Shown: piece after piece, positions 8,406 through 15,512 of the stretch
Numbering within the stretch: position 1 is the first letter of the stretch
How the letters are laid out: the number at the start of each line of letters is the position of its first letter
DNA from: an uncultured Tropicimonas sp.
Lineage (GTDB): Bacteria > Pseudomonadota > Alphaproteobacteria > Rhodobacterales > Rhodobacteraceae
DNA length: 45,193 bases
NCBI GenBank assembly: GCA_947497945.1
Contig: CANMIP010000036.1
Location: forward strand, 1 to 45,193
Direction: 5' to 3'
Notes under the pieces: generated by a model
What the model was told of the DNA's origin: nothing
Seen by the model: the letters and a program-made list of their open reading frames with translations, nothing else
Database searches by the model: none
Translations under genes and position numbers: made by a program

Positions 8406-8475
8406 CGTTTTGCAACGTCGCAAAACGCCCTCCCCGGGGGGAGGGAGGGCGTGGCCCGGGCTGGTCGCCCGGGCC
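8406..8475 (+). other. Three tandem perfect hairpins in the gap inside the sugar operon
   Basis: The 278 bases between the aldolase and isomerase genes contain no supportable gene. They carry CGTTTTGC/GCAAAACG (8406-8413 with 8420-8427), CGCCCTCCC/GGGAGGGCG (8426-8434 with 8443-8451) and GGCCCGGGC/GCCCGGGCC (8453-8461 with 8467-8475), with loops of 6, 8 and 5 bases. There is no T-run. Processing, mRNA stabilisation or partial attenuation between the two halves of the operon are the likely options. The segment 8372-8391 just upstream also matches part of the palindromic repeat at 21505-21671. Confidence 0.6.
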
Positions 8476-8542
8476 GGCAAGCGATAATCCCGCGCTTGCA
8501 ACACACAGCCCCTCTCGCTCCTCCCCAACTGGAGACCCAAGC

Positions 8543-9925
8543 ATGAAAATCGGCATCCTCCCCCTTGGCCGACCCACCTTCGACGTGCCCTTCGCAGAAG
8601 AGAAACTCGCCGCGATGCTGGCCGCGCTCGACTCAACCGGCCATGAACTCATCGGCCCGCGCAGCCTCCTCTTCGACGAGGAGGCCACCCGCGCCGCGAT
8701 GGCAGAGCTCACGGCCGGAGGGATCAACCATCTCCTCGTCCTTCAGGTCACCTTCACCGACGCCTCCATGGCGGTCGCCGCGGGCAATGCCTTTGACCAG
8801 CCGCTGTCGATCTGGGCCGTGCCCGAGCCGCGCCTGGGCGGACGCCTCCGGCTCAACGCCTTCTGCGGGTTGAACCTCGCCTCTCACGCGCTCGGCCTCA
8901 ACCAGCGCAAGTTCTCCTGGCTCTATGCTGACCCGGAAGGCGATATCGCTGAAGATATCGGTGACCTTCTCGCCGGAAACCGCCAGGCCGGCCGGCTGGA
9001 AGCCGAGCCCGTCAAGAAGCGCAACGCCGCGGGCGCCCGCGTGGCCACCGCGCTGAAAGGTCAGAAGATCGGCCGCATCGGCGAGCATCCGGTGGGCTTC
9101 GACACCTGCGCCTATTCGGCTGAGAAGATCGAGGCGATGGCCGGGGTCGGCGTCGATGTACTGGCGCTGGACGACCTCTTCGACGCCGCGAAAGCCGTCC
9201 CAGCGGAAGCCGCCGCGAAGGTCCGCGAGGGTGCCGAGCAGGATGTCTCCGGGCTGGACGCGGTCAACCAGGAGGAGCTGGATCGCTCGCTGCGCCTCAA
9301 GGCCGGGCTCGACAGCCTGCGCGAAAGGGGGGGCTACAACGCCTTCGCCATCCGCTGCTGGCCCGAGACCTTCACCCAATATGGCGGCGCCGTCTGCGGC
9401 CCGGCGGCGATGCTGGGCGAGGGCAAGGTGCCCTGCGCCTGCGAGGCCGATGTCTATGGCGCGCTGACCCAGCTCATCCTGCTCGAAGCCGCGCAAGCGC
9501 CGGTCTTCCTCACCGATCTCGTCGACATCGACGCCGAGGACAACACGGGCGTTGTCTGGCATTGCGGCCAGGCCCCGATCTCGATGCGTGACGACGCCGT
9601 CGAGCCGACCGCCACCGTGCACACCAATCGCAAACAGCCGCTGCTCTACGAGTTCCCGCTGAAGCCCGGCCCGGTCACCTTCCTGCGCATCTCGCAGAGC
9701 TTCGGGGAGCCAAAAATGGTGCTCTCCTTTGGTGAAATGCTGCGTCGACCGATGGCCTTTACCGGCACTTCGGGTGTTGTCCGCTTCGAATGGCCCGCCG
9801 GCGACATGCTGGCCGACATCATCGACAGCGGCCTCGAACATCACATGGCCCTCGCCTATGGCGACCACCGCGCGACACTCCGCGCGACCGCCGCCGAGCT
9901 GGGCCTGCCACTTCTGGAGTTGTAA
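8543..9925 (+). CDS. L-fucose/L-arabinose isomerase-family protein, probable sulfoquinovose isomerase
   Basis: A 460-residue protein resembling the fucose isomerase family. The N-terminal Rossmann-like domain begins MKIGILPLGRPTFD. A central region has AIRCWPE (269-275) and VPCACEADVYGALTQ (297-310). The C-terminal part includes GVVWHCGQAP (336-345). Glu275, Glu301/Asp303 and His340 are candidate metal ligands by comparison with the Glu-Asp-His set of FucI. In this cluster the missing step is aldose to ketose, sulfoquinovose to sulfofructose, and this is the only isomerase present. It is not of the YihS fold used in the classical sulfo-EMP pathway. L-fucose as substrate is unlikely because no fuculokinase or class II fuculose aldolase is present. 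ATG start is preceded by GGAGA. Confidence 0.85.
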   Translation: MKIGILPLGRPTFDVPFAEEKLAAMLAALDSTGHELIGPRSLLFDEEATRAAMAELTAGGINHLLVLQVTFTDASMAVAAGNAFDQPLSIWAVPEPRLGGRLRLNAFCGLNLASHALGLNQRKFSWLYADPEGDIAEDIGDLLAGNRQAGRLEAEPVKKRNAAGARVATALKGQKIGRIGEHPVGFDTCAYSAEKIEAMAGVGVDVLALDDLFDAAKAVPAEAAAKVREGAEQDVSGLDAVNQEELDRSLRLKAGLDSLRERGGYNAFAIRCWPETFTQYGGAVCGPAAMLGEGKVPCACEADVYGALTQLILLEAAQAPVFLTDLVDIDAEDNTGVVWHCGQAPISMRDDAVEPTATVHTNRKQPLLYEFPLKPGPVTFLRISQSFGEPKMVLSFGEMLRRPMAFTGTSGVVRFEWPAGDMLADIIDSGLEHHMALAYGDHRATLRATAAELGLPLLEL

Positions 9926-9928
9926 CGA

Positions 9929-11020
9929 ATGACACTGAGATACGGGCTCATCGGATCGGGCATGATGGGCCAGGAGCATATCCGGAACATCCACCTGTTG
10001 GGCGGCTGCGAGGTCACGGCCATCGCCGACCCGGACGAGGGCATGCGCAGCCTGTCGGTCGAGACGGCCGGCAATGGCGCCAGGGGTTTCACCAATCACA
10101 AGGATCTGCTTTCGGCCGATATCTGCGACGTGTTGATGATCATCTCGCCCAATGACACGCATCACCAGATCATGCTGGACATCATGGAGAGCGGCAAACC
10201 GATCCTCTGCGAGAAGCCGCTCTGCACCACGTCGGATCACTGCCGCGACCTCGTCGCCCGCGCCGAGGGGCGCGACGCGCCGATCTGGGTGGCGATGGAA
10301 TATCGCTACATGCCGCCCATGCAGCGCCTGCTCGACGAGATGGCGCAGGGCCGCATCGGCACACCGCGCATGATGTCCATCCGCGAGCACCGCTTCCCCT
10401 TCCTGCCAAAGGTCGGGGATTGGAACCGCTTCAACGAGCGCACCGGCGGCACGCTCACCGAGAAATGCTGCCATTTCTGGGATCTCATGCGCTTCACCCT
10501 GCAAAGCGACCCGGTCCGCGTCTATGCCTCCGGCAATATGGACGTGAACCACGTCAACGAGACCTATGGCGGCCGCAAGCCGGACATCATCGACAACGCC
10601 TATGTCACTATCGATTTTGCCAACGGCACCCGTGGCATGCTGGACCTGTGCATGTTCTCGGAAGGCGCCTGGTGGCAGGAGAAGATCTGCGTGACCGGCG
10701 ACACGGCCCGGATCGAGGCGAAGGTCCCCGGCCCCTCGCGCTTCTCCCCCGATGGCAAGGAGCGCGACGCGCAGGTCGTGATGTCGATCCGCGAGACCAA
10801 GGAGACCCATGTCGAGGTCGTGGAAGTCCCCAATGAAGTGCTCGAAGCCGGCGACCATCACGGCTCGACCTATTTCCAGCACCAGAAGTTCCGCGACCTC
10901 GTGCTCTCCGGCAAGGGAGAGCCGGAGGTCACGCTGCGCGATGGGCTCTGGTCCGTCATCGTCGGCGAGGCGGGCGAAGAATCGGCCCGAACGGGCCAGG
11001 CAATCGAGGTATCCCTATGA
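9929..11020 (+). CDS. Gfo/Idh/MocA-family NAD-dependent protein, candidate GH188-like sulfoquinovosidase
   Basis: A 363-residue protein with an N-terminal NAD-binding motif GSGMMG (9-14), the family EKP triad (residues 95-97, in CEKPL) and a C-terminal dimerisation/catalytic domain. The GGTLTEKCCHFWD block (173-185) corresponds to the usual GGxxxDxxxHxxD, with His182 and Asp185 kept. Members are often sugar dehydrogenases. A branch with the same fold, glycoside hydrolase family GH188, cleaves sulfoquinovosides by an NAD-dependent redox mechanism. Since no GH31 sulfoquinovosidase is present here, this gene is the natural candidate for releasing SQ from its glycerol glycoside. A plain SQ dehydrogenase is the alternative. 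It starts 4 bases after the isomerase stop and overlaps the epimerase gene by ATGA. Confidence 0.85.
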   Translation: MTLRYGLIGSGMMGQEHIRNIHLLGGCEVTAIADPDEGMRSLSVETAGNGARGFTNHKDLLSADICDVLMIISPNDTHHQIMLDIMESGKPILCEKPLCTTSDHCRDLVARAEGRDAPIWVAMEYRYMPPMQRLLDEMAQGRIGTPRMMSIREHRFPFLPKVGDWNRFNERTGGTLTEKCCHFWDLMRFTLQSDPVRVYASGNMDVNHVNETYGGRKPDIIDNAYVTIDFANGTRGMLDLCMFSEGAWWQEKICVTGDTARIEAKVPGPSRFSPDGKERDAQVVMSIRETKETHVEVVEVPNEVLEAGDHHGSTYFQHQKFRDLVLSGKGEPEVTLRDGLWSVIVGEAGEESARTGQAIEVSL

Positions 11021-12024
11021 GCAGCGAAATCTTCGGCCTGATGCCGGATGGAACAGAGGTCAAACGCTACACGATCAGGGGCGGCGGGCTCACGGCGCAT
11101 TTCCTCTCCTATGGCGCGATCCTGCAGGATCTGCGGCTGGAGGGGCATGACGCCCCGCTCGTGCTCGGGCTCACCACGCTCGAAGACTATTTCGAGCATT
11201 CCAAGAGCTTCGGCATCACCGCCGGCCGCTATGCCAACCGCATCCGCGACGGCCATGTCGAGATCGACGGGACGAGCTACCAGCTCGACACCAATTTCAT
11301 CGGCAAGCACCTGCTGCATGGCGGCGCTGTCGGGCTTGGCAAACGGGTCTGGGAGTTGGCCGATCTCGGCGCCGATTTCATCGTGCTGAAGATCCGCGCC
11401 GCAGATGGCGAGATGGGCTTTCCCGGCAATCTCGACATCACCCAGCGTTTCACCCTGCGCGAGGGCGGTGTGCTCGATATCGAGATGGAGGCGGTGACGG
11501 ACGCTCCCACGCTCTGCAACCTCGCCCATCACAGCTATTTCAACCTCGGCGGCGAGACCATCGCGGACCACCTGCTGCAGATCGAGGCGGAGAAATACCT
11601 GCCCGTGGATGACGAGTTGATCCCCAATGGCCAGCAGGTCAACGTGGCCTTCACCCGCTTCGATTTCCGGACCCCGACAGCGGTCGGGCCGCGCAGCGCC
11701 GAGGGGCTGATTGACCACAATTTCTGCCTGTCTCCTGAGCGAGTGGCCCTCCGGCGCGTCGCCACCCTCGCCTGCCCGTCCTCCGGTGTCTCGATGGATG
11801 TGATGACCACCGAGCCGGGCTTGCAAATCTTCGACGGCTCTCTTTTGAATGTCGCCGTGCCGGGCCTCGACGGGCGCAAGATGGGTCCGGGCGCTGGCAT
11901 CGCCATGGAGCCCCAGATCTGGCCCGACAGCCCGCATAACCCGGATTTTGCCCAAGCGGTGCTCCGCCCCGGCGAGACTTACAGACAGCAGACGCAATAT
12001 GTCTTCGCAAAGGACGTAAAATGA
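11017..12024 (+). CDS. Aldose 1-epimerase (mutarotase), probable sulfoquinovose mutarotase
   Basis: A 335-residue GalM-family protein. Family marks include GITAGRYANRI near residue 67, HLLHGG near 92 (the conserved HGG), NLAHHSYFNLGG near 168-179 with the catalytic His, and a C-terminal VLRPGETYRQQTQY block with the catalytic Glu. It interconverts alpha and beta anomers of a hexose. A retaining NAD-dependent glycosidase releases one anomer, and the isomerase may need another, so a mutarotase fits between the two. SQ-specific mutarotases are known in sulfoglycolytic clusters. Start and stop both form ATGA overlaps with neighbours, showing tight co-translation. The substrate is inferred from context. 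Confidence 0.92.
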   Translation: MSSEIFGLMPDGTEVKRYTIRGGGLTAHFLSYGAILQDLRLEGHDAPLVLGLTTLEDYFEHSKSFGITAGRYANRIRDGHVEIDGTSYQLDTNFIGKHLLHGGAVGLGKRVWELADLGADFIVLKIRAADGEMGFPGNLDITQRFTLREGGVLDIEMEAVTDAPTLCNLAHHSYFNLGGETIADHLLQIEAEKYLPVDDELIPNGQQVNVAFTRFDFRTPTAVGPRSAEGLIDHNFCLSPERVALRRVATLACPSSGVSMDVMTTEPGLQIFDGSLLNVAVPGLDGRKMGPGAGIAMEPQIWPDSPHNPDFAQAVLRPGETYRQQTQYVFAKDVK

Positions 12025-13475
12025 CCGATTTCACCACCTACATGATGCAGTCCAACCTGATCGGCGGCGACTGGATCGGTGCCGACAGCGCCAAGACCAT
12101 TGATGTCACCAACCCGGCGACCGGCGAGGTGATCGGCACCGTTCCCAATTGCGGGACCGACGAGACCAACCGCGCCATCGCCGCCGCCTCGGAGGCCTTC
12201 AAGAGCTTCTCGAAGACGGACCTGCTTTTCCGCGTCAAGCTGCTGCAGGACCTGCATGACGCGCTGATGGACAACCAGAAGAGCCTCGCGCTGCTGCTGA
12301 CCACCGAACAGGGCAAGCCGCTCTTCGAAGCCATGGGCGAGGTCGCCATCTCGGCGGCTTACGTGCGCTGGTATGCCGAGGAAATCCGTCGTGCCAAGGG
12401 CGAGATCGTGCCCGCCCCGATGGGCGGCCGGCAGCTTCTCGTCACCCGCCACCCGGTCGGCGTGGTCGGCGCGATCACGCCCTGGAACTTCCCCTCCTCG
12501 ATGCTCGCCCGCAAGCTCGGCCCGGCGCTTGCCGCCGGCTGCACGGTCGTCGCCAAGCCCGCAACAGCCACGCCTTACTCGGGTCTCGCCTGGGGCAAGC
12601 TCTGCGAGGAGGTTGGCTATCCGAAGGGCGTGGTGAACATCCTGACCGGCTCTGCCCGCGAGATCGGCGGCGCGATCATGGCGAGCCCGGAGGTCCGCAA
12701 GGTTACCTTCACCGGCTCCACCGAGATCGGCAAGACGCTGATCCGCCAGTCGGCGGACACGGTGAAGAAGGTCTCGATGGAGCTTGGCGGCAACGCCCCC
12801 TTCATCGTCTTCGACGACGCGGATGTCGATGCGGCCATCGAAGGCGCGATGATCGCCAAGTTCCGCAATATGGGCCAGACCTGCGTCTGCACCAACCGGT
12901 TCTACGTCCAGTCCGGCATCCATGACGCCTTCGTTGCCAAGCTCAGGGAGGCCGTCGCCGCGCTGAAGGTCGGCAATGGCGCCGAGGAGGGCGTGATGCA
13001 GGGGCCGATGATCGACATGGCCGCTGTGGAGAAGGTCGAGGAGTTCATCTCGGATGCGACCGAAAAGGGCGCCGAGATCGTCGAGGGCGGCAAGCGTCAC
13101 GGCAATGGCGGCACCTATTTCGAGCCGACCGTCGTCACCGGCGCCACGGCGGATATGCAATTCGCCACGGAAGAGATCTTCGGCCCGCTGGCTGCCGTCT
13201 TCAAGTTCGAAGAGGAAGCGGAGGCCATCGAAGCCGCCAACGCCACAGATTTCGGCCTCGCCGCATATGCCTATACGCGCGATGTGGGCCGGGTCTTCCG
13301 CCTCAACGACGCGCTGGAATATGGCCTGATCGGCATCAATGCTGGGCTCATCACCACGGTCGAGGCGCCCTTCGGCGGCATGAAGGAAAGCGGCATGGGC
13401 AAGGAAGGCGGCAGCCAGGGCCTCGATGACTATCTCGAAACCAAATATGTCTGCGTCGCGGGGCTCGGGTCATGA
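12021..13475 (+). CDS. NAD(P)-dependent aldehyde dehydrogenase, probable sulfolactaldehyde dehydrogenase
   Basis: A 484-residue enzyme of the succinate-semialdehyde dehydrogenase (GabD) branch of the ALDH superfamily. Key residues are present: Asn156 in TPWNFP, Lys179 in VAKPA, the general base Glu254 in SMELGGNAP, and the nucleophile Cys288 in GQTCVCTNR. The double-Cys form GQTCVC is typical of GabD and of the sulfolactaldehyde dehydrogenases related to it (SlaB). Next to an aldolase that should make 3-sulfolactaldehyde and an SlcC-like dehydrogenase, oxidation to 3-sulfolactate is the likely reaction. It overlaps the previous and next genes by ATGA. The enzyme class is certain; the substrate is inferred. 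Confidence 0.92.
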   Translation: MTDFTTYMMQSNLIGGDWIGADSAKTIDVTNPATGEVIGTVPNCGTDETNRAIAAASEAFKSFSKTDLLFRVKLLQDLHDALMDNQKSLALLLTTEQGKPLFEAMGEVAISAAYVRWYAEEIRRAKGEIVPAPMGGRQLLVTRHPVGVVGAITPWNFPSSMLARKLGPALAAGCTVVAKPATATPYSGLAWGKLCEEVGYPKGVVNILTGSAREIGGAIMASPEVRKVTFTGSTEIGKTLIRQSADTVKKVSMELGGNAPFIVFDDADVDAAIEGAMIAKFRNMGQTCVCTNRFYVQSGIHDAFVAKLREAVAALKVGNGAEEGVMQGPMIDMAAVEKVEEFISDATEKGAEIVEGGKRHGNGGTYFEPTVVTGATADMQFATEEIFGPLAAVFKFEEEAEAIEAANATDFGLAAYAYTRDVGRVFRLNDALEYGLIGINAGLITTVEAPFGGMKESGMGKEGGSQGLDDYLETKYVCVAGLGS

Positions 13476-14398
13476 CAATCCTCATCACCGAATTCATGGA
13501 CGAAGCCGCCGTCGAGGACATGAAGGCGAAAGTCGAAACCCAATACCTGCCGGATCTCGCGGACCGGCAGGGCGACATTCCCGGCATGATGGCCGGCGTT
13601 CAGGCGCTGATCGTGCGCAACCGGACGCAGGTCACGCCGGAACTGCTCGCAGCCGCGCCCGATCTCAAGGTGGTCGGGCGGCTCGGTGTCGGCCTCGACA
13701 ATATCAACCTGCCCGCCTGCGCGGAGAAAGGCGTCGAGGTCATCCCGGCCACCGGCGCCAACACGATCTCGGTGGCCGAATATGTCGTCACCAACGCGCT
13801 GATCCTGATGCGTAACGCCTACCAGGCCAAGCATTCCATGCTGAAAGGCGGCTGGCCGCGCATGGCCTGTTCGGGGCGTGAAGTGGGCGGCAAGACGCTC
13901 GGGCTGATCGGCTTTGGCGGCATCGCGCGGGAAACCGCGCGGCTGGCGAAAGGGCTGGGCATGTCGGTCTGCGCGACGGACCCGCTTCTGCCTGCCGATG
14001 ACCCCGCCTGGGAGGGCGTGGAGCGGCTTGAGCTGGATGCGCTTTTGGCGAAATCGGATGTGGTCAGCCTGCACGTGCCGCTGCTCGACGCGACGCGCCA
14101 CATGATCAATGCCGGGACTCTGGCGCAGATGAAACCCTCCGCCGTGCTGGTCAATGCAGCACGCGGCGGCGTGGTCGAGGAGGACGCGCTCGTCGCGGCA
14201 ATGAAGGCGGGTCAGCTCGCCGGGGCCGCGCTCGACTGCTTCGAGACCGAACCGCTCACGGAGGCGGCGGGCGAAAAGTTCCGTGGCTGTGAGAACCTGA
14301 TCCTGACGCCGCATATCGCCGGCGTCACGGAGGAATCGAATACCCGTGTCAGCACGATGATCGCAAATCTCGTGCTGGACCGGCTCGGAGAAACCTGA
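13472..14398 (+). CDS. slcC: D-isomer-specific 2-hydroxyacid dehydrogenase, probable (S)-sulfolactate dehydrogenase
   Basis: A 308-residue protein of the SerA/2-hydroxyacid dehydrogenase family. The NAD-binding motif GLIGFGGIAR is at 144-153, the catalytic Arg231 in VNAARGG, a Glu near 258-260 in FETEPL, and His281 in TPHIAG. SerA's regulatory ACT domain is absent, as in the sulfolactate dehydrogenase SlcC. It would oxidise (S)-3-sulfolactate to 3-sulfopyruvate, the substrate of the decarboxylase encoded directly downstream. The start overlaps the aldehyde dehydrogenase stop (ATGA). 3-Phosphoglycerate dehydrogenase is the alternative by homology, but the short length and the comDE genes favour sulfolactate. 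Confidence 0.85.
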   Translation: MTILITEFMDEAAVEDMKAKVETQYLPDLADRQGDIPGMMAGVQALIVRNRTQVTPELLAAAPDLKVVGRLGVGLDNINLPACAEKGVEVIPATGANTISVAEYVVTNALILMRNAYQAKHSMLKGGWPRMACSGREVGGKTLGLIGFGGIARETARLAKGLGMSVCATDPLLPADDPAWEGVERLELDALLAKSDVVSLHVPLLDATRHMINAGTLAQMKPSAVLVNAARGGVVEEDALVAAMKAGQLAGAALDCFETEPLTEAAGEKFRGCENLILTPHIAGVTEESNTRVSTMIANLVLDRLGET

Positions 14399-14413
14399 GG
14401 AGGAGGAGGCCCC

Positions 14414-14920
14414 ATGGCCAAGGATATCGACAGGCGGATCATCCAGGATCTGCTCGACAACGGGGTGGATTTCGTCACCTCCGTGCCCTGCAAGCAGCTT
14501 GCCGGCGTGATCGAGGTGCTCGACGAGACCGAGGCGCTCAAGCATGTGCCTTGCAACAAGGAAGACGAAGGCATGGGCCTCTGCGCCGGCGCCTTCATGG
14601 GCGGGATGAAACCGGCCATCATCATGCAGAACACGGCACTCGGCGTGACGCTGAACTCGCTGGCCACCCTGATCCAGTTCTACCAGATCCCGCTGCCGAT
14701 GCTGATCTCCTATCGCGGCGAAGTCGGCGAGCCGGTGGCCTGCCAGGTCGAAATGGCGCTGCACACCAAGGCGCTGCTCGCGCAGCTCAACATCCCGACC
14801 TATCACCTCCATCATGCGTCGCAGGTGGAAGAACTGCCGGGCATCCTGAAGCACTGCCAGATGTGCTCCAAGCCCGTTGCCATCCTGACCGATGCCAGCT
14901 TCTGGGGGAGCGCGACATGA
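14414..14920 (+). CDS. comD: Sulfopyruvate decarboxylase, alpha subunit
   Basis: A 168-residue protein matching the ComD family, the pyrimidine-binding half of a split thiamine-diphosphate decarboxylase. Recognisable parts are TSVPCKQLAG (22-31), the Glu-rich VPCNKEDEGMGLCAGA (45-60) and PAIIMQNTALGVTLNSLATL (67-86). A Glu in the KEDEG segment should activate the cofactor. With ComE it converts 3-sulfopyruvate to sulfoacetaldehyde and CO2. It follows a very strong ribosome binding site, GAGGAGGAGG, and overlaps comE by ATGA. Phosphonopyruvate decarboxylase is homologous but is normally one chain of about 380 residues, so the split form favours sulfopyruvate. Confidence 0.93.
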   Translation: MAKDIDRRIIQDLLDNGVDFVTSVPCKQLAGVIEVLDETEALKHVPCNKEDEGMGLCAGAFMGGMKPAIIMQNTALGVTLNSLATLIQFYQIPLPMLISYRGEVGEPVACQVEMALHTKALLAQLNIPTYHLHHASQVEELPGILKHCQMCSKPVAILTDASFWGSAT

Positions 14921-15471
14921 TCCGTTACGAACTGCTTGAACTGCTGAAAGAGACCCTCACCAACGAGCTTGTCGTCTGCAATATCGGCTCGCCGAGCCAG
15001 GAACTGCACGCCATCGACGACCAACCGTCGAATTTCTACATGCTCGGGACGATGGGCCTTTGCTCCTCCATCGGGCTCGGGCTGGCCATGGCGACCGACA
15101 AGAAGGTCGTGGCCATCGACGGTGACGGCTCGGTGCTGACCAATATGGGCACGCTGGCGACGATCGGGAACAACCACCAGAAGAACTTCATCCTGGTGAT
15201 CGTCGATAACGGCTCCTACGGCTCCACCGGCGACCAGCCGACCTATACTGGCGGGCGCACCTCGCTGGCCAAGGTCGCGGAGGCCTGTGGCTGCGACACG
15301 GTCGTGGAATGCTCGGCCGCCGACACGCCCGATGCGGTCAAGGCCGCGCTTGCCGGCGACGAGATGACGGTGATCATCTCCAAATGCGACAGCGGCAACC
15401 GCAAATGCCCGGTGATCACGATGAACCCGATCATGATCCGCGAGCGTTTCATGGCCGAGGTCGCGCGCTGA
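14917..15471 (+). CDS. comE: Sulfopyruvate decarboxylase, beta subunit
   Basis: A 184-residue protein with the thiamine-diphosphate/Mg-binding motif DGDGS (68-72) running to VDN (96-98), and the ComE-typical NGSYGSTGDQPT block just after it. It is the diphosphate-binding half that pairs with ComD. It is the last gene of the plus-strand chain; a strong hairpin follows within 15 bases. No sulfoacetaldehyde acetyltransferase (Xsc) or phosphotransacetylase follows, so the product's next step must be encoded elsewhere. The start ATG overlaps the comD stop and is preceded by GGGGGAG. Confidence 0.93.
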   Translation: MIRYELLELLKETLTNELVVCNIGSPSQELHAIDDQPSNFYMLGTMGLCSSIGLGLAMATDKKVVAIDGDGSVLTNMGTLATIGNNHQKNFILVIVDNGSYGSTGDQPTYTGGRTSLAKVAEACGCDTVVECSAADTPDAVKAALAGDEMTVIISKCDSGNRKCPVITMNPIMIRERFMAEVAR

Positions 15472-15485
15472 CATCATGTTGACCA

Positions 15486-15511
15486 GGAGGGCGGCCTGAT
15501 GACCGCCCTCC
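15486..15511. terminator. Hairpin between convergent comE and flavin reductase genes
   Basis: Perfect 9-bp stem GGAGGGCGG / CCGCCCTCC with an 8-base loop, in the 41-base space between two convergent genes. It can form on either strand. No clear T-run follows, so efficiency is uncertain. Confidence 0.55.
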
Positions 15512-15512
15512 A

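Noticed and set aside
8268-8546. A 92-codon frame in the gap between aldolase and isomerase
   Set aside because: Low-complexity product, no ribosome binding site, and it crosses the three hairpins; the gap is better read as regulatory or repeat sequence.
6355-13475. L-fucose or L-rhamnose catabolism as the role of the isomerase/kinase/aldolase genes
   Set aside because: The aldolase is LacD-type rather than class II fuculose/rhamnulose type, and the chain ends in SlcC- and ComDE-like genes that point to a C3 sulfonate.
14414-15471. Phosphonopyruvate decarboxylase instead of sulfopyruvate decarboxylase
   Set aside because: That enzyme is normally a single chain near phosphoenolpyruvate mutase; here it is split as in ComDE and follows an SlcC-like dehydrogenase, with no mutase present.
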